DNA from: Gammaproteobacteria bacterium
Lineage (GTDB): Bacteria > Pseudomonadota > Gammaproteobacteria > Burkholderiales > Rhodocyclaceae
Direction of reading: 5' to 3'
Assembly: GCA_018828385.1 (NCBI GenBank)
Contig: JAHJVE010000012.1
Span: 1-64,000 of the forward strand
Length of the DNA stretch: 64,000 nucleotides
In this document: positions 17,541 through 26,677 of the stretch, one piece after another
Layout: the number at the start of each line of letters is the position of its first letter
How positions within the stretch are numbered: the first letter of the stretch is position 1
Notes under the pieces: model-generated
Seen by the model: the letters and a program-made list of their open reading frames with translations, nothing else
Told to the model about the DNA's origin: nothing
Databases searched by the model: none
Made by a program: the position numbers and the translations under genes

Positions 17541-19444
17541 GCGGCCGCCTTTTCCGGGGCGTGGCGCGAATCCGCGTCGGGATCGAGGATCGGAAACCGC
17601 CCCTTGATGATCCGTCCACCCGACACCGAGGCGAAGTATTGGAGATTAGGCAGCTTCCCGAGCACATCCGCCGGCACCATCTCCTCGAAGCTCTCGGTGA
17701 GCTGGGTGGAATAGCTCGACGAGAAGTCGCCGAGGTGGGCGTCTGAGCCGTGGCTCAGGCCCACCCGCACGGTGTGAATCGCCGTCTTGCCGAAGGTCTC
17801 GACCACGAAGTCCTGGGTTGGCCGGTCCTTGGTGCGCAGGGCGATCAGATTGTTGAGGTTGCCCAGCGCCATGCGCGCCGCATCTTCGCTGCCCAGCCGC
17901 TTGGCCAGGTCGGCCAGGGTCTGCATCGCGCAGGTGGTAAAGATGCCACCCTCGGCGCCCTTGTTGAGGATCTCGATCAGCGGCTGGTTGATGACGTTCG
18001 AGACCTCGTCGACGAAGAGCGCGATGCGTCGGTAGCCGCCCAGGTTGTAGCGCATGCCGGCGCGCGCCGCCTGGTCGGCCAGCGCCAGGGCGCCGATCGC
18101 CGAGGCGACCGACGGATCGGGCAGGGAGTCGAGGCACATATAGAGCACATGGCCGGCGCGCTCGATTTTCTCGAAGTTCATGATGGGCCGCCGGTCGTCC
18201 GCATCGAACGGGTCCGGCGAGAGGCTGCGCCCCAGGTCGCCCGAGGTCAGCATTGACAGGATCGGCAGAAGGTTGGCGGTGATCTTCTGGTAGTGCTCGC
18301 GGTTGTGGCGAAAGGTGCGCACCTGGGCATCGATCACCTTGTTGCGCTGGTTCTGGGCGATGAAGTGCTCGTAGTAGGCGACGAAGGCCATCAGATCGGC
18401 GCTGGCCGCCTCTGACGGCCGCTTCAAATTGCCGCGGTGGGCGTCGTTGAGCAGCTTCTTCATTTCGGGCAGATCGCGCCAGCCCGCGCCGAGGGTCTGG
18501 TCGTAGTAGCGGCGCAGCGAGCCCTCCAGCACCGGTTCGATGCCGCCCTCGATGTACTTGGTGAGTTTCATCAGGTTGGGCCGTTCCTCGATTTCAACCA
18601 AGCCCTGCACCACGACGTTGACCGCATCCCAGCCGAAAGCCGAGAAGGCGCCCGCCGTATCGGGCGGCATGATCGATTGGATACGCGAGGCAATCTCGGT
18701 GGGTTTCTGCCAGTTGAAGGTGAAGTCCAGCCGTACCCCTCGTTCCGGAAAGGCTGGGTGGAATTCCATGAAGGTGTCCGGCTCGCGGTAGTCCGCGCAG
18801 GCGCGCTCGACCACGCGCTTGAGCCGGCGGCTATTCTTCGGATCAATGACGATCACGACGTCGCCGCGCCGGATCGCCTGGGTGATCAGGTTGGCAAGGG
18901 CCACGCCCTTGCCGGATTGGGTGGTACCGACCAGCAGGGTGCCGCCCTCGAAGTTCTGCAGTGGCCGGTGCAAGGGGCCTTCCTTCGGTTCGACGCCGTG
19001 GATGTAGGGCAGGCCGATCTCGGCGTCCGGCTGCGGCTTGCTGTCGTAGCCCAAGAACTTCAGCAGACGCGGCGACACGGCGTACTCGCGGTAGTCGATC
19101 TTGGCAAGCTCATAGAGCCGCTGGGAATGCACCGGCCGCCATTCGAAGCCGAAGCCCAGGAACACCGAGGCCGGATCCTGGCACCAGCGGGCCAGGTCGT
19201 CGGTGCCGACGACCTCGATGCCGCGCCCGCCCAGCGACGCCCGCAAGACCAGCATGCGCAGGGCCTGGGTCACCCGCAACACGCCCATTGCGAAGCAGAC
19301 GAGTGCCAGCGGCAGGGCCAGTGGCCGGGGCAGCGTGCCGGCTACGCCTACCCCCAGGAAATAGAGCAGCGCCAGCCACCAGGCGATGCCGGCATAGACC
19401 TCGTAGGCTGGGCGCCAGGGCATCTCGTAGCGGCGTACCAGCAT
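17537..19444 (-). CDS. traD: Conjugative coupling protein TraD (VirD4 type, SXT/ICE subfamily)
   Basis: About 635 residues. Two N-terminal membrane segments (about 15-65) are followed by a cytoplasmic motor: Walker A VGTTQSGKG near residue 173, IVIDPKNSRRLKR downstream, and Walker B IALFVDEVSN near 475. TraD delivers relaxase-bound DNA to the type IV secretion channel. Start chosen at the ATG preceded by AGGGAAGCTGAG; it lies one base beyond the relaxase stop. A start 30 bases upstream is possible but has no ribosome site. The rest of the secretion apparatus is not in the window. Confidence 0.93.
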   Translation of the reverse strand: MLVRRYEMPWRPAYEVYAGIAWWLALLYFLGVGVAGTLPRPLALPLALVCFAMGVLRVTQALRMLVLRASLGGRGIEVVGTDDLARWCQDPASVFLGFGFEWRPVHSQRLYELAKIDYREYAVSPRLLKFLGYDSKPQPDAEIGLPYIHGVEPKEGPLHRPLQNFEGGTLLVGTTQSGKGVALANLITQAIRRGDVVIVIDPKNSRRLKRVVERACADYREPDTFMEFHPAFPERGVRLDFTFNWQKPTEIASRIQSIMPPDTAGAFSAFGWDAVNVVVQGLVEIEERPNLMKLTKYIEGGIEPVLEGSLRRYYDQTLGAGWRDLPEMKKLLNDAHRGNLKRPSEAASADLMAFVAYYEHFIAQNQRNKVIDAQVRTFRHNREHYQKITANLLPILSMLTSGDLGRSLSPDPFDADDRRPIMNFEKIERAGHVLYMCLDSLPDPSVASAIGALALADQAARAGMRYNLGGYRRIALFVDEVSNVINQPLIEILNKGAEGGIFTTCAMQTLADLAKRLGSEDAARMALGNLNNLIALRTKDRPTQDFVVETFGKTAIHTVRVGLSHGSDAHLGDFSSSYSTQLTESFEEMVPADVLGKLPNLQYFASVSGGRIIKGRFPILDPDADSRHAPEKAAA

Positions 19445-19445
19445 C

Positions 19446-21161
19446 TCAGCTTCCCTGCGCCGGTGGTGCAGCAAAGCCCGCCAGATCGAGTCCGCTTACG
19501 CACCGCGGATCGAGCACGATGCCGACGGTGGGGTTGCCGTTGAATTCACGCGACAGCGTCGGCGGGCCATTGCGGTTGGGTTTCACCAGCAGGTTCGCCT
19601 CGGTGAGGGCACGCATGGCGAGGGATGGCTGGACGCCGTGCCGCCCGAACTCCTCCAGCGGTACGAACACCCCCTGGGCGACGGTGCACACGGTGGGTGG
19701 ACCCATGCCATCGTTGAGCGTGCGAACGGCCTCGGCCAGGGCGTCGCGAACGACGGGGTTCAGACGCATCGGAGCATGCAAGACGAATGTCGCCGAGGGC
19801 GGTGTCGTCGCCGGTTCTAGCGAGGCTGATCCGGGTTTTCCCTCGACCGACGTCACGCGGACGTCACTCTCGGCGGGCGGCTCGGGCGGCGGAATGAGCG
19901 ACAACTGGGTTCCGCTCTTTACCAGTGCCGGCGTTGGCATGGATGGAGACGTCTGCGGCGCAACTGGCGTAGACGTCGGCGCTGGCTTGAATTCCAGTGC
20001 CTGGAGCAAGGCGACGGGTGGCGGATCGATGCCGGCGAGGAGAATGGCCGGGGCCGAGAGCTTGGCGGCTTCCAGCGGGGCCTTGGTGCCGGGCGGCTGG
20101 ATGAACCAAGTCGCCCGGCCCGCTGCTGCCGCTTCGAATACGCCAGCGGCCAGCAGCAGTTCCAGCATCGTCTCGGGCGCCTTGGGGATGCCGGCCAGTT
20201 GGTCGGTTTCGAGTAGTTGGTGGACATCCTCGGCGGCGCCGGGCCAGACCAGGAACAGACCGTCCTGTCCGAACCACAAGCGCGATTTCTCGCGGTTGGC
20301 TATCCAGGCCGAATTGCCGCTGGTGAGGCGGCGCAGGGCGTCAACCAGGTAGCGCTCCAGGTGCGAGCCGTATTGCGGCGAACCGTAGCGGTCGGCGCTG
20401 GCGACCAGGTTGCGGTCGATGACGAGCGCCAGCGAGCGGCGCACGAGTTCGTCGAGGATATTGTGGTCGCGATAGACCGGAATGCCGCCGATGCTGGCCA
20501 GCAGATGCGGCACGATGACTGCGTTGCCCTCGGAGAGGTCGGCCATCACCGCGGGCGGCACCACATGGGGCAGAGCGAACAGGCCCAGGCCGCGCGCCTC
20601 GACCGCTTGGGGCCGCCAGCGCAGGAAATAGCGCTCGCTGCCCCGGGACGCCAGCCAGTCGGCCAGCGGCTGCAGGAAGGCCGGCCACGCCTCGCCGGCG
20701 GCATCGGTGACGATGATATGGCTCATCAGCCGGTGCAATTCGCAGCACAGCCCGGCGATGAAGGTTGCATGGCGCCAGCGCGGTTCCAGTTGGCGGCGTG
20801 CCGAGATGCTCATCCGCCCTGAGAAGATGTGTGCGTCGGTGCCTTGCAGGCTAAAGAAAGCCGTTTCCAGGCCGAGCCGCAAGAGGCCGCCCGGCTTGCT
20901 GAAGTAGTTGTCGGCGGTCGCCGGCAGCAGATGCACGCAGGCGGCGTAGCGGCGCAGCAGCATTAGGACATCGCGCTCGAAGCTGTCCCGGTCGATGCCG
21001 TAACACAGCTTGATGCGTGCGATCAGGTCCGCTTCGCCGGCCAGCAGATCATCGACCGGCACGGCGGCGAAGCCCGGGTCGGAGGCGGGGTAAGAAGTTG
21101 CGGACGTTGGCAGGGCGGCCATGGCGGCACAGCGGTAACGGAAAGAATGCGAAGTGGCCAT
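19446..21161 (-). CDS. traI: TraI/MobH-type relaxase (TraI_2 family)
   Basis: 571 residues. The N-terminal half carries the TraI_2 signature region (VHLLPATADNYF...KPGGLLRLGLE near 90-120 and EPRWRHATFIAGL near 140). The C-terminal end, from LNPVVRDALAEAV onward, resembles the DNA-binding tail domain of these relaxases. The relaxase nicks the transfer origin and pilots DNA through TraD. In this copy the His-rich GGLxxHSLE and HDxGK residues that many MobH relatives carry are replaced (LRLGLE, CCELHRL), so catalytic status needs checking; a subfamily may normally look like this. It is followed directly by traD. Confidence 0.82.
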   Translation of the reverse strand: MATSHSFRYRCAAMAALPTSATSYPASDPGFAAVPVDDLLAGEADLIARIKLCYGIDRDSFERDVLMLLRRYAACVHLLPATADNYFSKPGGLLRLGLETAFFSLQGTDAHIFSGRMSISARRQLEPRWRHATFIAGLCCELHRLMSHIIVTDAAGEAWPAFLQPLADWLASRGSERYFLRWRPQAVEARGLGLFALPHVVPPAVMADLSEGNAVIVPHLLASIGGIPVYRDHNILDELVRRSLALVIDRNLVASADRYGSPQYGSHLERYLVDALRRLTSGNSAWIANREKSRLWFGQDGLFLVWPGAAEDVHQLLETDQLAGIPKAPETMLELLLAAGVFEAAAAGRATWFIQPPGTKAPLEAAKLSAPAILLAGIDPPPVALLQALEFKPAPTSTPVAPQTSPSMPTPALVKSGTQLSLIPPPEPPAESDVRVTSVEGKPGSASLEPATTPPSATFVLHAPMRLNPVVRDALAEAVRTLNDGMGPPTVCTVAQGVFVPLEEFGRHGVQPSLAMRALTEANLLVKPNRNGPPTLSREFNGNPTVGIVLDPRCVSGLDLAGFAAPPAQGS

Positions 21162-21201
21162 TCTTCGGCCAGCTATCTCGCCTGTCGCGCTGAAACGCGA
21201 C

Positions 21202-21840
21202 CTATTCCAAGGGGTTATCGCCTTCGGCCTCGGGGCTGAGTTTCTGAAGCAGCGCCAGCATGCCCAACTGGCGTTCGGTCATGCAGAGGGCGGGGCGAGC
21301 CGGGTAAGACGCTTGGATGCGATGATCCAGGTGAAAGCGTTCCAGCAGCTTGCAGAACGGGCAAGCTTCACCGCGGTTCGCCACGGTGCCGACCGCAGCA
21401 ATGAACTCGCAGCCGCACCCGGGGCAGGTCAGTACGGACAGCGTCGGTGCGCTGGCTAGCCAGATGCCGTCGATATAGGAGACGAGGTTGAAGGCCCGAT
21501 CGAGGCTGATGCGGCAAGGTGGCAGCGTGGCGGCCTGGTAGGCGCGATAGGCGAAGACGAGGGCTTCGCCGGCCGTAAGCCCTTGGGTGCGCAACTGACG
21601 GTATTTGGCGCCAATGAGGCAGGCGTCGGTCCGCAGGATGAGGTTGGCGCCGTGGTACCACTCGGCGGAATCGGGGGCGCGTCCGCGCGGGATGGCGTGG
21701 GCATCAGGGAAGAAGAGACTCTGCACCTGGCGCGGCGGGATGCCGGTGATGAGGTGGATCGTCTTCAGGCGGGCGCCGAGCGCTGCCAACTGCTTCGCCA
21801 GTTGCACGGCGCGCAGGTGCCGGTCGCCACGGGTTGGCAT
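21202..21840 (-). CDS. FlhC-like transcriptional activator of the ICE
   Basis: 212 residues with FlhC architecture: an N-terminal helical part containing TGIPPRQVQSLF, and a C-terminal zinc site built from CPGCGC (about 138-143) and CPFC (about 160-163). It follows the FlhD-like gene by only 12 bp. In SXT and IncC elements the FlhC/FlhD homologues SetCD and AcaCD switch on conjugation genes. The position just before traI-traD suggests the same here. AGGAAC precedes the ATG. Confidence 0.82.
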   Translation of the reverse strand: MPTRGDRHLRAVQLAKQLAALGARLKTIHLITGIPPRQVQSLFFPDAHAIPRGRAPDSAEWYHGANLILRTDACLIGAKYRQLRTQGLTAGEALVFAYRAYQAATLPPCRISLDRAFNLVSYIDGIWLASAPTLSVLTCPGCGCEFIAAVGTVANRGEACPFCKLLERFHLDHRIQASYPARPALCMTERQLGMLALLQKLSPEAEGDNPLE

Positions 21841-21852
21841 CGGTAGTGGTTC

Positions 21853-22152
21853 CTACCGCCGGCCTGCCATCGACATGGGCGGATGGACGATCGCCATGGG
21901 ACCCGCCAACGCTCGCGGCGTGCTCAGCAAGGTCACCAGGTCGGCGCGTGGTGGGAACAGAGTCGTGTCGCCGATGTGGATTACCAAGGACCACAACTCG
22001 TCGAGGCTCAGTTCTCGAAGATGGTTGGCTTGCACCGTGTCGAGCCCGTACCTGCAGCAGGTCGAAGCGAGGTCATACTGGAGCCCGGCACGGATGACGA
22101 CGAGCACATTCAGGTTGATCCATTCGACATCGGTAAGCGTCACGCGACTCAT
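21853..22152 (-). CDS. FlhD-like partner of the ICE activator
   Basis: About 99 residues starting MSRVTLTDVEWINLNV after GGAGAACATAACC. The helical core (LNVLVVIRAGLQYDLASTCCRYGLD, with ELSLDELWSLVIHI later) resembles FlhD, which forms a hexamer with FlhC. An upstream start at 22197 lacks a ribosome site. It is the first gene of a flhD-flhC-traI-traD-DUF4400 run, all on the minus strand, so activator and conjugation genes are probably co-transcribed. Confidence 0.75.
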   Translation of the reverse strand: MSRVTLTDVEWINLNVLVVIRAGLQYDLASTCCRYGLDTVQANHLRELSLDELWSLVIHIGDTTLFPPRADLVTLLSTPRALAGPMAIVHPPMSMAGRR

Positions 22153-22637
22153 GGTTATGTTCTCCAGTTGGTCCAGCTGCAACGGGTGTCTGAGCATCGA
22201 AGACGGAAAGTTTTATGAGCGACCCGTCATGATGGTTGGGTTACGGCAACAAAAAATCAGCATAGTTATTGGTAATGTGTTATGGCAAAGACATTTGTTC
22301 AAAAATCTTGAGGGCGATTCGTTTGCCACACGCAAGGCCCGACAGAAGCTGCTGCTTGGGGAATAGCCGCGACAGGGATGATTGTTCGGCATATCGAAAT
22401 GGCATAGTTAGAGGGTCAATGATTCCATCGGATCAGACCAAGAGCGGCGGCGAAGCCGACGCAGCGACTCAGCGCGATCGCCGGCCTGCTGCGCCGCTGA
22501 GGGGCTGCTGGAGGGGCCGCTGCCGCTCGATCTGATGCCGGGGTGGCGCGCCTCGGCACTACGGTATTGGAATGGCTGAAGGCCGGGCCGGGCCGGGCCG
22601 GGGCAGTACCCCGGCCGGTTTTCAGCGATTTTTTGGA
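22153..22637. promoter_or_regulatory. Regulatory interval upstream of the FlhD/FlhC-like genes
   Basis: 485 bp without a credible gene. The part next to the FlhD-like gene (about 22200-22340) is AT-rich and is the likely promoter region of that operon. Further on is a GGCCGG-type short tandem (about 22583-22607, GGGCC-like units) just beyond the 3' end of the DUF932 gene. No specific operator was recognised. Confidence 0.4.
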
Positions 22638-23702
22638 TCAGGCCGCTTCTGCCAAGCCTTTCCACTCATGGGCCGGCAAGTCGATCAGCCGGCCGCCCAG
22701 TGCTTCGAACTCCGTCGCGCGGTCGTAGTCCTCGACCTCCTGGCTGTAATGCGTCACCGCATTGACCAGGCCATAGCCTGACAACTGGCCTTCGGCGATC
22801 AGATGGCGCAGCACGCCGGCGCGCTCCGCGTCGTTCAGCGTGTAGCGCTGGGCCAGCACCTCGACCGTCTTCACCGGGTCGCCCACCAGCGGGATGTTGA
22901 GCGTCTTCTGCATCTTCTGCGCCGTCTGGCGGAAAGTCGCTTCCGAAACCGCCGCCTGCACGACGTCGCGCACCTTGAGGAAGAAGGCTTTGTCGTCGGC
23001 GCGCAAAGTGTCGTCCTGGTAGACCTGGATGCGTTCATCCTCGCCACCGAGCGCGCGCCCCACGTGAGTCTTGCGCAGCGAGCGGTCGGCAGCGATCAAG
23101 CCATTGCTGCACACCAGCCGGAATAGCAGCGGCTGTACCGACAGCGTCCCCTGGCCGACCTCCGAGTTCGAGATCACGACACCGGCCTGCACCACATCGC
23201 CGGGCGCCATCTCATACTTCAGGCGTGGCGTGATGCACTTCAGGTACATCTTCGTCTCGGTCAGTTCGACCGACTCGAAACGTACCTCGGGCAGTTGCTG
23301 CAGGATGGGCAGCACGCTCTCGGCCAGGTCGAAGTTGTCCAGGCGGCGATAGCGATCCGACAACACGGCGCGCACCTGACCATCCAGGGTGCGCAGCATG
23401 CGCCGCTCTTCCTCGCTCTGCAGCCAGGTGTTCACATTGCGGTCGAGCAGGGCCGGCTGGTCCTCGCGCATGCGCTCGAAGTAGGCATACGGGATCTTCA
23501 GCTTGTCCGCCAGTTGGCGGCGCGCCAGCGGGGTGACACCGTAGTGCACCGGGCTGCCGCCTTCCTCGATGACGAGTCGGGTGCCCCCTAGATCGTCGGT
23601 GGCATGGCGCACCAGCGTCGAGGGCACGATCAAGTCCTTCTTCGAATGCAGTTGGCGCTCCAGTTCCTGGGCCAGACTGACGAGAGAACGTCCGTTTTTC
23701 AT
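22638..23702 (-). CDS. DUF932 domain protein (phage/plasmid-like)
   Basis: About 354 residues starting MKNGRSLVSLAQELE; AAGGAGATTGCT precedes the ATG, so the upstream in-frame Met at 23762 is rejected. It matches the DUF932 pattern: an N-terminal region leading to YGVTPLARRQLADKLKIPYAYFERM, a central VRAVLSDRYRRLDN motif, and a conserved LRLVCSNG-like segment (FRLVCSNGLI near 210). Such proteins are common on plasmids, phages and ICEs; their molecular role is not established. The leader before it is unusually rich in hairpins. Confidence 0.85.
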   Translation of the reverse strand: MKNGRSLVSLAQELERQLHSKKDLIVPSTLVRHATDDLGGTRLVIEEGGSPVHYGVTPLARRQLADKLKIPYAYFERMREDQPALLDRNVNTWLQSEEERRMLRTLDGQVRAVLSDRYRRLDNFDLAESVLPILQQLPEVRFESVELTETKMYLKCITPRLKYEMAPGDVVQAGVVISNSEVGQGTLSVQPLLFRLVCSNGLIAADRSLRKTHVGRALGGEDERIQVYQDDTLRADDKAFFLKVRDVVQAAVSEATFRQTAQKMQKTLNIPLVGDPVKTVEVLAQRYTLNDAERAGVLRHLIAEGQLSGYGLVNAVTHYSQEVEDYDRATEFEALGGRLIDLPAHEWKGLAEAA

Positions 23703-23979
23703 AGCAATCTCCTTGTCGGAAAAGAAAAGCGGGGACGGCATCACCCCTCGGGGGAAGCGCATCCCCGCCAGGGTCGATGACGGACCGGCGGTTGCCGGTC
23801 CAGAAAGGGCGCGAGAAATCGCGCCGGAACTCCAGGGCTGTCTTCGCGGCGCCGTGGGGCGCCGCCTGGTGTGACAACTACCAGTAGGGCAAACAAAGGG
23901 GCCTTTTCACCGTCACCGCCTGATGCAGTGCCGCTGAAAAGGCGGGTGCAGCCGACTGGCCGCACCCTTCATCCAACAT
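23703..23979 (-). promoter_or_regulatory. Hairpin-packed leader before the DUF932 gene
   Basis: 277 bp between the primase stop and the DUF932 start, containing six inverted repeats in a row. Perfect stems pair 23729-23735/23762-23768 (GCGGGGA), 23783-23789/23794-23800 (GACCGGC), 23808-23814/23819-23825 (GGCGCGA), 23846-23853/23858-23865 (GCGGCGCC) and 23901-23909/23935-23943 (GCCTTTTCA), plus a weaker GGGTGC/GCACCC pair near 23945-23966. As RNA on the minus strand this would form a string of stem-loops ahead of the ribosome site. It could be a structured leader, an attenuator or a replication/transfer origin; the sequence alone does not decide. Confidence 0.55.
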
Positions 23980-24990
23980 TCATGCCGCACGCGGCGCCTG
24001 GGCTTCCAGGCGTTGGCGCCAGACATCGGCCCAATCGGTGCCGGCATGCTTGGGCAGGAACACCCGCACTTGCCGCCGACCGCTATTTTTCTCTTCCCGC
24101 TTCAACCGGCGCGCCAGCGCGAAGGCGAAGGCCTGGCCGGCGAAGTCGCCATCGGCATCGTTGTCCGCGTAAATGCAAACCTTGCGTACCGTGTCGGGCA
24201 GCCACAGCTTCTCCAGGTTGCCGGCGTTGAGCCCGGCCCAGACCGGTTTGCCAGTCGCCAGATGCAAGGCGATGCCGGTCTCGATACCTTCGCTGATCGC
24301 CAGTTCCTCGGTCGCATCGAACAAGCGGACCGCGGCGCCGTTGATCCCGGCCGAGAGCACCTTCTTCGCATCGAGCGCCGCAAGCTTGCCGCCGTCCCGC
24401 AGATAGGTCCGGTGCAGCGTCACGGCGTGGCCGTCGGCACCCTGAATGCAGGCGAGCATCGCCGGGTACTCGGCCACCTTGCGTGACTTGCCGGCGGCTT
24501 CCTTCTGGTAATAACCGAGGGCAGGGTGGAAGCGCAGCACCTTCGGGTACACCGGCAGGGCGAGACCCCGGCCGCTCAGGTAGCGATCGACTTCGTCGCC
24601 CACCGTTACCGCTTTTGCCTCGTTCCAGATCCGTTGGGCCAGCTTCTTCATGCGCTCGGCCGACGGCTCGCAACTGCGGGGCGGTGCCGTCACCGGCATC
24701 ATCCCCAGGCAGCGCTCGACGTCACGCAGCGCGGTGTTGAAATCCACGGCCATGATGGCTTGCAGCAACTTGAAGCCGCCACCCGGGCCGCATTGGCGGC
24801 AGTGGTAGTTCCCCTCGCCGAACTTGTCGGTGTACTGGAACCGATCCGTGCCACCGCACAACGGGCAAGGCAGGTTGCGCCGCTTGAGGATGCGTTCATC
24901 CACGCCCAGGCTCGCCAGGATTTCCGTCCACCGGCCATGGGCACGCTGCTTGACCGCTTCGATGCGGGCTGCGTACTCACGATCCTGCAT
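23980..24990 (-). CDS. ICE/plasmid DNA primase with zinc ribbon and Toprim domain
   Basis: About 336 residues from ATG 24990 (GGGAG upstream). An N-terminal primase zinc ribbon, CPLCGGTDRFQY (about 43-54) and CRQCGPGGG (about 65-73), is followed by a C-terminal Toprim_3 domain with AISEGIETGIAL (catalytic Glu) and VCIYADNDADGDFAGQAFA (DxD motif). It presumably makes primers for replication or lagging-strand synthesis of the element. It overlaps the end of the GHKL ATPase gene by 14 bases, so the two are coupled. Confidence 0.86.
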   Translation of the reverse strand: MQDREYAARIEAVKQRAHGRWTEILASLGVDERILKRRNLPCPLCGGTDRFQYTDKFGEGNYHCRQCGPGGGFKLLQAIMAVDFNTALRDVERCLGMMPVTAPPRSCEPSAERMKKLAQRIWNEAKAVTVGDEVDRYLSGRGLALPVYPKVLRFHPALGYYQKEAAGKSRKVAEYPAMLACIQGADGHAVTLHRTYLRDGGKLAALDAKKVLSAGINGAAVRLFDATEELAISEGIETGIALHLATGKPVWAGLNAGNLEKLWLPDTVRKVCIYADNDADGDFAGQAFAFALARRLKREEKNSGRRQVRVFLPKHAGTDWADVWRQRLEAQAPRAA

Positions 24991-26605
24991 GGCCAGCTCC
25001 CTCGTTGGCAGAACCCGCTTCGGCAATCAGGGCCACCGAATGGCCGGGCGCAGCACCCACCCCCACGGTGACCTGGAAGGCCTTGCCGTGCAGCAGGGGA
25101 TACCGGCCCAGCCGCAAGTCCTGCAGCAGCGAGTCCAGGGTCTGCACCGGATCGACCGAACGCAGGCGACGGATGAGGTCCGCCAGCGCGTCGCGGTCCG
25201 CGTCCAGGTCCGAAGCGAGGAACTGGTCGTTCTCGTCGATGAAGGACGAGGCCTGCCGCACCGCTTCGCCGGAGGTCTCGCCGGCCGGGATGTACAAGAC
25301 ACCATGGTGGCAGACGCCCTTGTCGGTGACTTCGACGACCTTGCTGCCGGCGCGCAGGCGCACGGCCTCGCACAGGATCACTGTGGGCCACACCCAGCGC
25401 CCTTCCAACTGGACGCGGACCTGTTCGTACACCGCCTCGACCTGCACCGTTTCCTGGTCCAGGAAACGCACGTGGCGCCATGCCCAGTGCTCGGAGCTCA
25501 GGCCGATCCAGTCGAAGAGCAGATAGCCCTTGGCCCGGGCCAACATCCAGCGCGCCGCGTTGTCGTCGTCCAACCAGTCGAGTGAGACCAGGGTCACCGC
25601 GCCGCTTTCGACGGCTTGGCGGGTGGGCGCTACGGCAACTTGCCGGACATAGCTGCGATCGTCATCCTGGATCGGATAATCGACGATCTCATCGAACAAT
25701 TCGGTGGGCAGCACGTCGAGGTCGTTCAGTAGATCCCAATGTCCCCAGGCGCGCATCGCTGCGTAATAGATTGCGACGAAGCGTTCTGGCGAAAGCTGGG
25801 TCTTGGCGACCTCTAGGGTCTGCCGCCAGCAGGCCTTCAACTCGGTATCGATCCGCTTTCTTTGTACATCCTCGTCGATCAACTTGTCGCGATCCGGCAG
25901 GCGCGCCATGAACTGGCGCGAATCCAGGTGCACGACATTGACCTCATCGAACGGGCAGTAGTTGGGCTTCATGACGCAAAAGCCCTGCAGAAAGACCAGG
26001 GTGTTGTAGCTGAACTTGCCGTCCCGCGTACCGGTGAGATGGACCGTGCCCATCGGGCTGGCCATCGTCGTCAGATGCGCGGCGGCAAAGCGCCGCAAAA
26101 GCGGCTTGCCGTTGAACACCACTTCCACCGGAAAACCCAGGCACAAGCTCTCGATGCGATTGCCCAGGTCGGGCAGGTCAACGCCGTGCAACTCGATCCG
26201 GGTACCGGCAACGGCTTCGGCGATGGGCTCCACCTCGATGGACGCCTTGGCCAGCGCCGCCGCGGTGTCGATATCGACACGCTGATGCTTTGAGGCGACG
26301 ATGCAGCGCGTGGCGGCATACAGGCACTTCGAGAAGCCCACCCCGAAAGGGCGCTCCTCGGCACTGGTGGCCGCATCCCAACCCGACTCGTGGAAGCTCA
26401 GGAGCTTTTGGAAGTCGTCGAGGCCGCGGCCATCGTCTTCCACCCGCAGTACCTGCGTGGTGGCGTCGTATTGAATTTCGATGCGCATCGCGCCGGCACG
26501 GCGGGCGTTCTGCAACAGCTCGGAGACGAGCGTAAAGCGGTCGGTAAAGGCATAGCGCTGGTTGCGCAGCGCGCCTTCCTCGTTGATTTGAACCTGTATC
26601 TGCAT
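24977..26605 (-). CDS. GHKL-family ATP-binding protein of the ICE
   Basis: About 542 residues starting MQIQVQINEEG after GGAGCAGATC. The N-terminal 130 residues form a GHKL/Bergerat ATP site: SELLQNARRAGA (N box), VEDDGRGLDDFQKLL (G1) and RPFGVGFSKCLYAA (G2). This places it with the MutL/Hsp90/histidine-kinase ATPase superfamily. The remainder is not assignable. Such proteins occur beside primase-like genes on ICEs and large plasmids, and a role in element replication or maintenance is inferred. No kinase H-box or HTH was seen. Confidence 0.75.
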   Translation of the reverse strand: MQIQVQINEEGALRNQRYAFTDRFTLVSELLQNARRAGAMRIEIQYDATTQVLRVEDDGRGLDDFQKLLSFHESGWDAATSAEERPFGVGFSKCLYAATRCIVASKHQRVDIDTAAALAKASIEVEPIAEAVAGTRIELHGVDLPDLGNRIESLCLGFPVEVVFNGKPLLRRFAAAHLTTMASPMGTVHLTGTRDGKFSYNTLVFLQGFCVMKPNYCPFDEVNVVHLDSRQFMARLPDRDKLIDEDVQRKRIDTELKACWRQTLEVAKTQLSPERFVAIYYAAMRAWGHWDLLNDLDVLPTELFDEIVDYPIQDDDRSYVRQVAVAPTRQAVESGAVTLVSLDWLDDDNAARWMLARAKGYLLFDWIGLSSEHWAWRHVRFLDQETVQVEAVYEQVRVQLEGRWVWPTVILCEAVRLRAGSKVVEVTDKGVCHHGVLYIPAGETSGEAVRQASSFIDENDQFLASDLDADRDALADLIRRLRSVDPVQTLDSLLQDLRLGRYPLLHGKAFQVTVGVGAAPGHSVALIAEAGSANEGAGHAGS

Positions 26606-26677
26606 GATCTGCTCCATGAGTGCAGGCGGAACCCGGCCCCGGCGGGACGGGCCCGCCAAGGGGGAAAGAACGATCGG

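Noticed and set aside
22583-22607. GGCCGG tandem as a CRISPR or functional repeat
   Set aside because: It is a 25-bp low-complexity GC run without spacers; no CRISPR array or cas gene occurs in the window.
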